Shown here: positions 50,340-57,352 of the stretch, one piece after another
Position numbering within the stretch: position 1 is the first letter of the stretch
Layout: every line of letters begins with the position of its first letter
Origin: Scytonema sp045865695
GTDB taxonomy: Bacteria; Cyanobacteriota; Cyanobacteriia; Cyanobacteriales; Nostocaceae
Assembly (NCBI RefSeq): GCF_045865695.1
Contig: NZ_BAACAP010000247.1
Coordinates: 91,753-155,752, forward strand
Direction of reading: 5' to 3'
Length of the DNA: 64,000 nucleotides
Program-made: the position numbers and the translations under genes
The notes under the pieces: model-generated
Seen by the model: the letters and a program-made list of their open reading frames with translations, nothing else
What the model was told of the DNA's origin: nothing
Databases searched by the model: none

Positions 50340-51623
50340 TTACAGTGGACTATTGGGAACGTATGTATTTTTGTTTCTATGTTGTAAATTTTTAGTAGTA
50401 GTGTTACTAGAAGGTGTAAATTTACCACTTCCAGTCATTTGTCTTCCACCTGCTTTATCGATCGCGTTAACTGCGCGACGTTGTTGTCTAGTGCTCAGCA
50501 TCATAGAACCATTTGGTTTACCGTTACCTGTTACGGTTTGACCTACACGCTTACCCAAACGACCAATTCCAGCAACTTTACCACGACTGGCGTTCAGCAT
50601 TTTTTTACCAAATTGTTGACCAATTTGCCCGAAGGTTTTACCAGTTGTTTTACGAGTACGAATTGCTCTGATTGCACCACCAATAGCCTGACGATAGCCA
50701 AACTCGGCACTGTTCAACGCTTCCATATCAGACATAGAAAAAGCAGCTACAGGAGCTTGAGTGAATCTACCTTGACCTTGCATTGCCGGACGTTGCTGTT
50801 GTTGTGGTGAAAAGTTGGGGTTGTATCCACTTTGATTCTGCTGCAATCGAGGGTCTTGTTGTTGTTCTTGCTGCTCGTTTTCTTGACCCATACCAATCAA
50901 TTCGATAAAGCGATCGACAAACTGTTCGACAGCTTGCATTTGAAGTTCATTGGGGTCAGTGCCGTTGAGCATTTCATCATCTGCAAACTGAATGTTCTGA
51001 GTGATGATCCATAGTTTTTCAGTCAACTCGCGATATTCAGCTTCCAGTTGTTCCATTCGATCGTCGTCGTTTTCGAGTTCGTCAAATGAAAGTGCCGATG
51101 ATTGGAAATTTGCTGAATGTTTGTGAAACAGTGTCATTCCTACAATTGCAGGAGTGGAAGTTAGTGAAACTTCGCGGATACATTTAGTAGCTAAATCAAT
51201 ACCCGCACTAATCGTGCGAACGATGTTCTTGCTTACTTTTTCTACCGCATTGTCAGCTTTGATAACAACTTCATCAGCGAAGATGCCCAACTTACCAATA
51301 AGATGTTTGGCTTTTTTGTTTGGTAGGTTTTGTTCGGTAATTATTTCAACACGAACGGGACTTTCGAGTTCGCCTACGGTGCTATCAACAGTCTTTTGAT
51401 GATCGAGTAGTATGGGGACAGGATTACCTTGCTCAAACAATACGTTCGTGTTTTGAGCAACTTGTTGTATGAATTGTTTGTCAAATGTGTGTTTGCGCTT
51501 CTTACTATCTGTATGTTCGCCTTCAACTAGTATGAGTGCTTTCTTTCTAATACCACCATCTTCAGTAACTGAATAATTGCTGTTATCTATACCTCCAACA
51601 TTGAAGTATGTGATTTTCGACAT
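50340..51623 (-). CDS. prohead protease fused to an internal/scaffold-like C-terminal half
   Basis: A 427-aa protein. Residues 1-170 fit S78-type prohead proteases: ALILVEGEHTDS, the His in ILLDHQK (His75), Ser139 in TISAGID and the EVSLTSTPAI strand (151-160). These cleave capsid precursor proteins in the immature head. Residues 180-280 are acidic and Gln-rich, and residues 300-427 are basic and resemble the internal proteins. The linker has KHSANFQ, and APVAAFSMSDMEALNSAEFG (about 288-307) shares the A-[EN]-F site, so self-processing is likely. A GGTAGAAAAA word lies at 51237-51246. Confidence 0.7.
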   Translation of the reverse strand: MSKITYFNVGGIDNSNYSVTEDGGIRKKALILVEGEHTDSKKRKHTFDKQFIQQVAQNTNVLFEQGNPVPILLDHQKTVDSTVGELESPVRVEIITEQNLPNKKAKHLIGKLGIFADEVVIKADNAVEKVSKNIVRTISAGIDLATKCIREVSLTSTPAIVGMTLFHKHSANFQSSALSFDELENDDDRMEQLEAEYRELTEKLWIITQNIQFADDEMLNGTDPNELQMQAVEQFVDRFIELIGMGQENEQQEQQQDPRLQQNQSGYNPNFSPQQQQRPAMQGQGRFTQAPVAAFSMSDMEALNSAEFGYRQAIGGAIRAIRTRKTTGKTFGQIGQQFGKKMLNASRGKVAGIGRLGKRVGQTVTGNGKPNGSMMLSTRQQRRAVNAIDKAGGRQMTGSGKFTPSSNTTTKNLQHRNKNTYVPNSPL

Positions 51624-51682
51624 ATCAATAAGTCATAAACAGCACTTTTATATATGCTTGTTATCTGTTTCTCATATTACAC

Positions 51683-51703
51683 ACATTATGTTGCATATAA
51701 TGT
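51683..51703 (+). promoter_or_regulatory. operator-like inverted repeat with a -10 element before the XRE gene
   Basis: ACATTAT (51683-51689) and ATAATGT (51697-51703) form a 7-bp inverted repeat with a 7-nt spacer, and TATAAT (51696-51701) inside it is a consensus -10. Start ATG 51739 lies 36 bp on. The overlap of operator and -10 suggests autoregulation by the XRE protein, and possibly control of the divergent protease operon (start 51623). Confidence 0.55.
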
Positions 51704-51738
51704 ATAAAGTAGTAAAATATGAAAAACATTCATACATA

Positions 51739-51969
51739 ATGAACAAACCACATTTAGAAGCAACGCGCAAACTTATCGCAAACAAAATAAAACGTGCAAG
51801 AGAAGAGGCTGGTTTGTCTCAACGTACACTTGCTGAAACAATGTTTTGCGATCAATCAACTATTTCTTATATTGAACGTGGTAAAGTGGGTGTTCCTCTT
51901 GAAAATTTAGTCGAGTTTAGTAATGCTCTCAACAAACCAATCATATATTTTCTATCGGATATAGTGTAA
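51739..51969 (+). CDS. XRE-family helix-turn-helix regulator
   Basis: A 76-aa protein. Residues 10-60 (LIANKIKRAREEAGLSQRTL, then AETMFCDQSTISYIERGKVG) form the standard XRE fold, with the recognition helix around residues 38-48. The ATG 51739 start is chosen because the upstream frame extension has none of this pattern. It is coupled to the downstream hydrolase gene by TAATG at 51967-51971. It probably binds the operator in front of it. The C-terminus reads YFLSDIV, a chance resemblance to the tag of the head proteins (see rejected items). Confidence 0.85.
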   Translation: MNKPHLEATRKLIANKIKRAREEAGLSQRTLAETMFCDQSTISYIERGKVGVPLENLVEFSNALNKPIIYFLSDIV

Positions 51970-52817
51970 TGCCACTTCATCAAGTTGACGTTAAAGGATA
52001 TACTCGTAAAGGAAAACTCGTCAAAGCATACAAACGCAAACAAGACAAAAAGAATATAGCGTTAAAAGTTGCCATCGGAACAGCATCTGCATTGGGAATT
52101 AGTGCTGCAACGTATCTGGTGTTGAAGAAGCGCTATGTAAACAATCTGGATGATATAGCTAAAAATCTTAAGGTAGACCCATCATTAGGTAAAGAGTTCG
52201 ACAAGAACATCAAAGATATTACTTTTACCATTGGTGGTTTGACAGGAAATGCCGCACAAAAAAATACAGATCCTCACAGTCAAGCAAGATTCATGTCAGC
52301 ATTTATAAACAACCATTTATCTAATGCAGACAAAAAAATTCACAAGGTTGTAGCTCTACAGCACTCGTTTGATACAGACAATAAAAAATTAACAATAGTG
52401 AATATTGCAGAAAGAGTAGAATTATTGAACAAACCGTTTTTTACTGGTAGAAACAATGAAGCTGCAAAATTAGCTGAAGAGATCTACAATTACTCAGTGA
52501 AGAACCCGGACAAACAAGTAAACATTTTTGGATTTAGTGCTGGTAGCAATCTAGGAAGAGATGTTCAATATATTCTTGACAAAAAAGGAGTTAAGGTAAA
52601 TTTGGCAACAATCGGTAGTGCGAATTTTAGATTGACTCCAGACAAAAAATCTTTGAATTTTGTTGGTACAAAAGATTACGTTCAATCTGTCAAAACAAAA
52701 GGTTCCATAATGATACCCGATGCCGAGCACCATCCAGAACCCTATTTGAAAAGTGAGATTGTACGAAATGAATTATTTAAATATTTCTACAATCAAAAAC
52801 CATACACCAAAAGTTAG
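51969..52817 (+). CDS. membrane-anchored serine hydrolase with RKGK tag
   Basis: A 282-aa protein. Residues 8-22 (VKGYTRKGKLVKAYK) carry the basic module of the head proteins. Residues 30-52 form a transmembrane helix (NIALKVAIGTASALGISAAT). The C-terminal domain has the esterase/lipase nucleophile elbow GFSAG (188-192, Ser190) and His254/255 in DAEHHPEP, so an alpha/beta hydrolase is likely; Asp236 in GTKD could complete the triad. It is the only + strand gene of the cluster besides the XRE gene, and with it forms an operon. Roles could be lysis, superinfection exclusion or lipid remodelling; all are inferences. Confidence 0.65.
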   Translation: MPLHQVDVKGYTRKGKLVKAYKRKQDKKNIALKVAIGTASALGISAATYLVLKKRYVNNLDDIAKNLKVDPSLGKEFDKNIKDITFTIGGLTGNAAQKNTDPHSQARFMSAFINNHLSNADKKIHKVVALQHSFDTDNKKLTIVNIAERVELLNKPFFTGRNNEAAKLAEEIYNYSVKNPDKQVNIFGFSAGSNLGRDVQYILDKKGVKVNLATIGSANFRLTPDKKSLNFVGTKDYVQSVKTKGSIMIPDAEHHPEPYLKSEIVRNELFKYFYNQKPYTKS

Positions 52818-53536
52818 AAATAAATCAATCTTCGTAACGCTCGAAATGCAGCACCTTTATATCGTCCTCCAAGTTGTTGTTTTAGTAATTTGGCTATTTC
52901 TTTACGTTGTTTTCTCGCCTCTTTTAGTTCATTGATATTTTTGTTACCAATCGTTTTTCTACGATTGCTGTTTATTTTCTGGTACAAGTCTCTATCGAGA
53001 TCGTAGTTACCGTAACCGCCAATCAATCCTTTGGCGTTATTCTGCCTCATCTCAAGATTGTATTTGTTTTTTCCATCTCTTCTGTCAATCAAATCCCAAA
53101 AATCTTCACCCGTAGCTTTTGTAGTAAGGCGGTTGCTTTTCTTTAGACTGCGTTCCATCTGAAGATCGACATCCAAGGTTTGTTCTGGTGTCAGATCTGG
53201 CACGTTATGTGGTCTATATGGATCTACTTGTATTTTCTCATTCAAGAATTTCAACGGTTTGTTTTCCAGATCTACAATTATTTTACCAGCAGCATCTCTC
53301 TTGACTTTTGATTGGGAAATTTTACCAATTTTCGCCAAATATCCATAACCCGCACCAGCACCGATAGCACCTACAGTACCCAAACCGACAAGAACTTTAC
53401 TTGTATTGGTGAGTTTGCGTTTACCGTCTTTGTCAGTCTTGACAAACGTTTCTATAAATTTGTTGTGTCCTTTGACAATTTTTCCTTTGCGTGTAAATGA
53501 TTTTACTCTAACTTCTTTTTTGTTGAAGTTAGCCAT
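52814..53536 (-). CDS. basic internal head protein with RKGK tag
   Basis: A 240-aa basic protein. Residues 9-25 (VRVKSFTRKGKIVKGHNK) are the V-K-x-[YF]-x-R-K-G-K-I-V module shared with four other proteins of the cluster. A glycine-rich hydrophobic segment follows (VLVGLGTVGAIGAGAGYGYL). The second half is a charged domain with no recognised fold. It overlaps the convergent hydrolase gene at its 3' end by 4 bp, and the start overlaps the upstream gene by 8 bp. A packaged or ejected role is inferred. Confidence 0.65.
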   Translation of the reverse strand: MANFNKKEVRVKSFTRKGKIVKGHNKFIETFVKTDKDGKRKLTNTSKVLVGLGTVGAIGAGAGYGYLAKIGKISQSKVKRDAAGKIIVDLENKPLKFLNEKIQVDPYRPHNVPDLTPEQTLDVDLQMERSLKKSNRLTTKATGEDFWDLIDRRDGKNKYNLEMRQNNAKGLIGGYGNYDLDRDLYQKINSNRRKTIGNKNINELKEARKQRKEIAKLLKQQLGGRYKGAAFRALRRLIYF

Positions 53537-55049
53537 TTTGTTTTTTCAATTTATTAAAGAATGGATTCAGTCGTTTGGAAGCTTTGACAATCTTTCCTTT
53601 ACGTACATATTGCTTGACTTTTACTTCTCTTTCTTGAGGTTTCTTTATCAATTCCACTCCCTTCTTACCGAGAGCGTATGCACCAAGACCGCCCACACCA
53701 AGTATTGCCGCACCAGCCAACGAACGACTTGGATTTGCTTTGATAAGTTTAGCAGCACCTTTGAGTAAATTTCCATCACCTTCTTTTTCTAATAAGTATT
53801 TAGTTGCGCTAAATCTGTTACCAAATGCTCGCAACTTCTCTTTCGTTTTGAGTGCGTTACCGCCCATTCCACCTTGTTTTGAATTCGCAGCTTTTTCTAA
53901 CTTCAGTGGATTACCGAACGGATCGTCTGGGTCGTAAGAGAAACGATTCTTGTCGTTGAAAAATTCGTCTGTACCTGGGATATATATTGTCTTACCAACT
54001 CCTGCTGCTCCAAGAAATGGAGATTTCAATAATTTGAATGCCCAACCACCAACAAGTCCGACTTGTTTTGTACTTTTTTGTTCAAATATTTGCTCTGCTA
54101 GCGATTTTCTTAATTTCAATAATCTTTGAGCTTTAACATTGCCAGCTTTTGCTGATTCTGATAACAATTCTTCTAAGCTATTCTTGTGAGCATATACGTT
54201 ATTTTTTTGAAGAACGTATTCTCCTTTAATTTTGCGATCGAGTTTCAGATTACCAGCTTTTATATGTTTATTTGTTTCAGTCGCTGCTTTCTTGATATCG
54301 TCTGTAAATTCTTTGAATAGTTTATTGTATTTCTTCTGAGTTTTTCTTATTCCTTTGACTCTATTCTTGTCGTTGTACGCTCTTTTCTTCAAATCGTCTA
54401 TAGCTCGAATTTCTTGTTTTTTCCAAATCTTTTCTTTAGCCAGTTGTTTTTGTAGTGCATCTGGATTTTCCTTGTAGTAACTTGCCCATCTTGAGTCCAA
54501 TGACTTTAGAAAGTTTTCTTCGTTAAGATTATCGAGTTCTTTCACCGCCTTGTTTCGCATTGGTGAAATTATATTTCCAATAAATTTCGCTCCACCAACC
54601 ACGTCTTTGTCTGTCAATTTACTAGCTTTACTTCCCCGATAGCCGAGTACTTGGATTTTTCTGGTGACAACATCACCTAAAGAACTCAGAGGATTGCGAT
54701 CGCTCCAAAATGGGTGGTTTGGATTCTTACCACTAATAAATGTATATCCTTTACTTCTTTCAAGAAATTCTTTTGGTAATTTCATAGACGCTGTAACGCC
54801 GCCTTCAGAACCACCGTATTTTGGATCGAGGTATCCTTCTTTGATGATGTTGGCTGCGGCTTTCTTACTGGTACCGTGTTGTTCTAGACGTGCTCCGAGT
54901 AATCTAGGAAGACCACTACGAACTGATTGAACGCCAAGAGCACCAGACCCTCCAATGAGGGCAGCACCCCTTATTTTTCTACCAATTTGACGATCTTTTT
55001 TATCAGATTCATCGTTTTTGAATTCTGCAAAATCTGATAGAAAATACAT
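53529..55049 (-). CDS. tagged head protein with ADP-ribosyltransferase-like motif
   Basis: A 506-aa protein that starts MYFLSDFAEFKNDESDKKDR, the full tag. Residues 54-112 read ARLEQHGTSKKAAANIIKEG, then LDPKYGGSEG and GYTFISGKNPNH. This is the strand-helix-strand order of ADP-ribosyltransferase folds, with H58 in HGTS and Y102 in GYTF as candidate catalytic His and Tyr; the acidic third residue (possibly in GTDEFF near residue 372) cannot be fixed. The middle is helical and basic. A C-terminal hydrophobic segment (AGAAILGVGGLGAYALG) leads to VKVKQYVRKGKIVKASK. T4 Alt, an injected transferase, has a comparable position and tag. This is an analogy, not homology. Confidence 0.55.
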   Translation of the reverse strand: MYFLSDFAEFKNDESDKKDRQIGRKIRGAALIGGSGALGVQSVRSGLPRLLGARLEQHGTSKKAAANIIKEGYLDPKYGGSEGGVTASMKLPKEFLERSKGYTFISGKNPNHPFWSDRNPLSSLGDVVTRKIQVLGYRGSKASKLTDKDVVGGAKFIGNIISPMRNKAVKELDNLNEENFLKSLDSRWASYYKENPDALQKQLAKEKIWKKQEIRAIDDLKKRAYNDKNRVKGIRKTQKKYNKLFKEFTDDIKKAATETNKHIKAGNLKLDRKIKGEYVLQKNNVYAHKNSLEELLSESAKAGNVKAQRLLKLRKSLAEQIFEQKSTKQVGLVGGWAFKLLKSPFLGAAGVGKTIYIPGTDEFFNDKNRFSYDPDDPFGNPLKLEKAANSKQGGMGGNALKTKEKLRAFGNRFSATKYLLEKEGDGNLLKGAAKLIKANPSRSLAGAAILGVGGLGAYALGKKGVELIKKPQEREVKVKQYVRKGKIVKASKRLNPFFNKLKKQNG

Positions 55050-55051
55050 GG

Positions 55052-55393
55052 TTATTTATTGTTTCCGTACTTATTGTCATACATACGTTTTCTGATAGCA
55101 CCTACGCCAGCACCAATACCGCCACCTACAATTGCATTTGCACCGCTATTGATAGCTATATTTGCTCCAATTAATCCTGCATTTTTACGCAATGAGGGTT
55201 TTAATCCACCTGCTTGTAACCCATTTCGTATAAGTTTTCTGCCTGCGGGTGTATCAAGTGATATTGCTGCTGGTACAGCATAAAGACTTGCGCCAATTGC
55301 AGCACCTCTCAGCGCATCACGCCGAATAGAAGGACGGCGTTTTTATTTGTCTTTACCGCGACCAAATTCAGCTATATCAGATAGAAAATACAT
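55052..55393 (-). pseudogene. tagged head protein gene with an in-frame TAA
   Basis: ATG 55393 begins MYFLSDIAEFGRGKDK and is followed by TAA (55343-55345). The same frame continues as KRRPSIRRDALRGAAIGASL, a Gly/Ala-rich region (AIVGGGIGAGVGAIRKRM) and a stop at 55052-55054. The restored protein would have 113 codons with the typical architecture of the family (tag, basic stretch, glycine-rich membrane segment). One base change would suffice. The frame upstream of this ATG is also open and joins the preceding gene (55343-56077). Confidence 0.6.
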
Positions 55394-56077
55394 ATTGAAT
55401 AATCCTAAGAATTTTTTACGTTGACCCAACTTGGGAGTTGTTGTATATGCGGCTGTCAAAATGCGCGGATCTATTTTTCTACCTTTACTTTTATTTCCTG
55501 TTGTTGTATTGAAATACTGACCGACTTCTTCATGCATTCTTCGAGTTAAATCTCCTTGAGTTCTTGTCTGTTGTCGTGCTTTGCGTTGTTTGTCAACTAT
55601 TGTTTTTTTAAATTCATCAGACGCTCCAGCTAAATCACCAGTTTTCGTATGAGCAATAGCTGCACGTTGAGCGTCAATTTTCTGGTTTAGTTGGGTGCTT
55701 TCTAGAAAACCTTTACGTAACTTCATTTTAGTACGCCGTACTTGGTCGCGAAGGTTTTTACCTATTGCAGCAGCAGGAGATCCTTCATTTTGTCTAGAAA
55801 CAGAACTTCCCATATTTTCGAGAACATCCAATCCTTTACCGTAAACACGTTTTACAAAACCCGGACTTTTTTTGAACTCATCATAAGCGGCAGCATTGCC
55901 AGTCTTGAACGCCTTATTAATTGCTCCAATTCTTTTTCCCGTGTATACAGTACCAGCTACAGCCCCAACAGCAGCAGCACCAGCAGCAACTTTTACTCCA
56001 GTTGCCAACCAATTACGTTTTTTGCGAGGAGTTTTATCTTTGGCTCCAGTAGTTCTAGTAAAATTTATATTTGTCAT
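55343..56077 (-). CDS. basic internal head protein that runs into the tag of the next gene
   Basis: A 244-aa protein from ATG 56077 (MTNINFTRTTGAKDKTPRKK); a longer frame upstream overlaps the next gene. It has a basic N-terminus, a Gly/Ala hydrophobic segment (VKVAAGAAAVGAVAGTVYTG) and a charged helical body. There is no stop between the end of its own domain (QRKKFLGLFN) and the MYFLSDIAEFGRGKDK of the next gene; the TAA at 55343 ends both. The tag may therefore be read as its C-terminus or be reinitiated at ATG 55393, preceded by AGGA. Confidence 0.6.
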   Translation of the reverse strand: MTNINFTRTTGAKDKTPRKKRNWLATGVKVAAGAAAVGAVAGTVYTGKRIGAINKAFKTGNAAAYDEFKKSPGFVKRVYGKGLDVLENMGSSVSRQNEGSPAAAIGKNLRDQVRRTKMKLRKGFLESTQLNQKIDAQRAAIAHTKTGDLAGASDEFKKTIVDKQRKARQQTRTQGDLTRRMHEEVGQYFNTTTGNKSKGRKIDPRILTAAYTTTPKLGQRKKFLGLFNMYFLSDIAEFGRGKDK

Positions 56078-56078
56078 A

Positions 56079-57350
56079 TTATTTTGATTTATTTTGTTTG
56101 GATTTACGGTATGAAGTTTTGTATAATCCGAGTCCGAGTACGGCACCAGTAGAACCATAACCGAGTGCATTGTGAGTTGACATTTTGTGATTCACGTCAT
56201 TCAAATAATCTTCGACATTATTCAAAACCCTGTGACTGTTTGCTGTACGTCTTTGAATGTTTCTACCAATTCGTTCACCTTTACGTTTGAATTGTTCGCG
56301 AAGTACATCATTGGTATTTATTTCTGGAATATTTATACTTCCATCTCCTAACAATTTTATCTCAGGTCGAGTTCGGATACTTGTTCTATATTCGTCTACA
56401 AGTTTGTTACCAGCATCTGTAAGGCGAGCGTTGGTTCTCTTGTGTATACCATGACGAACTTGTCCGAACACATCCTTTCTCAATTTTTCCATGCTGGCTT
56501 TATATCCTTTAGTGCTTACAAATCCTTTACTTATAAGATATCCAGTACCAAGACCAATACCAGCACCCAAAGCAGCAGCACCAACACCTTTTGTAATTTT
56601 AACAAAACGTTGCTTACCAGTTTCTTCTCTGTCTTTCTTACCCAACTTTTTGTTAAGTTTGTCAGCAAATTGTCTACCTTGTAGATAACCAAGACCAGCA
56701 CCCAATACTCCGGTAACGAGTGCAATCTTGCCAGCACGCTTGAGCATTTTGGTTCCATATCTACCAGCTACTTCAGGATCGAATTGTCCCATGGTTCTCA
56801 CATCGCTAAGAAAACCGACTACTCTTTTACCTTCATTATTTGAATACAAACCGAATCCCAACTTTCGCAAACGATTCGCTGCTTTACTGTTCGGGTCAAG
56901 TGTTTTAACTTTCTTCATCAACTTATGAACACCATAACCCAAACTTCCCGCACCACCAACCAATCCACCAAGAACACCTTTATCTATAGCACCTTGCATT
57001 CCAGTCAAATCTTTATCTTGGTATGGAATCGTCTTCTTCTGCATATTGAGTAGTGCTTTATCTTCACGATCGCGTTGTTCTTTTGTAAGAAACATTTTTC
57101 TACCAATTACATTACCCACAACAGTACCACCTACAAGTCCTGTCAGTGTGCCATAAGTACCCAATATAGCTTTTTGTTCTGATGGTATTGATACTTTGGA
57201 TAACAGTTTTACAGCACCAATAGTTGTAGCAATTGTACCAAGAGCCGCACCACCAAGAGTAGACCAAGCAACTTTCTTCTTGTTGCGATCGTATGAATTG
57301 ACTATTTTTCCTTTACGCACGTAACCTTTAACTTTGGTTTTCTCAGACAT
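56079..57350 (-). CDS. large basic internal head protein with glycine-zipper segments
   Basis: A 423-aa basic protein. The start SEKTKVKGYVRKGKIVNSYD is the RKGK module. Several glycine-rich hydrophobic segments follow (STLGGAALGTIATTIGAVKL; GTLTGLVGGTVVGNVIGRKM; VTGVLGAGLGYLQG; GVGAAALGAGIGLGTGYLIS), with spacing suited to membrane helices. The end has a further one (GYGSTGAVLGLGLYK). An ejection or pore-forming role is plausible because T7- and P22-type ejection proteins also carry such segments, but no homology can be claimed. A GGTAGAAAAA word lies at 57096-57105. Confidence 0.6.
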   Translation of the reverse strand: MSEKTKVKGYVRKGKIVNSYDRNKKKVAWSTLGGAALGTIATTIGAVKLLSKVSIPSEQKAILGTYGTLTGLVGGTVVGNVIGRKMFLTKEQRDREDKALLNMQKKTIPYQDKDLTGMQGAIDKGVLGGLVGGAGSLGYGVHKLMKKVKTLDPNSKAANRLRKLGFGLYSNNEGKRVVGFLSDVRTMGQFDPEVAGRYGTKMLKRAGKIALVTGVLGAGLGYLQGRQFADKLNKKLGKKDREETGKQRFVKITKGVGAAALGAGIGLGTGYLISKGFVSTKGYKASMEKLRKDVFGQVRHGIHKRTNARLTDAGNKLVDEYRTSIRTRPEIKLLGDGSINIPEINTNDVLREQFKRKGERIGRNIQRRTANSHRVLNNVEDYLNDVNHKMSTHNALGYGSTGAVLGLGLYKTSYRKSKQNKSK

Positions 57351-57352
57351 TA

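Noticed and set aside
51946..51969. YFLSDIV at the C-terminus of the XRE regulator as a member of the tag family
   Set aside because: It is at the wrong end of the protein, lacks A-E-F and the basic block, and similar endings (YFL-x-D) are common in XRE regulators. Treated as chance.
1269..55393. Reassignment of TAA to an amino acid, suggested by two in-frame TAA codons
   Set aside because: Many intact genes here end in TAA at well-coupled positions (for example 388-390, 606-608, 1648-1650), so TAA works as a stop. The internal TAA codons are better explained by mutation or error.
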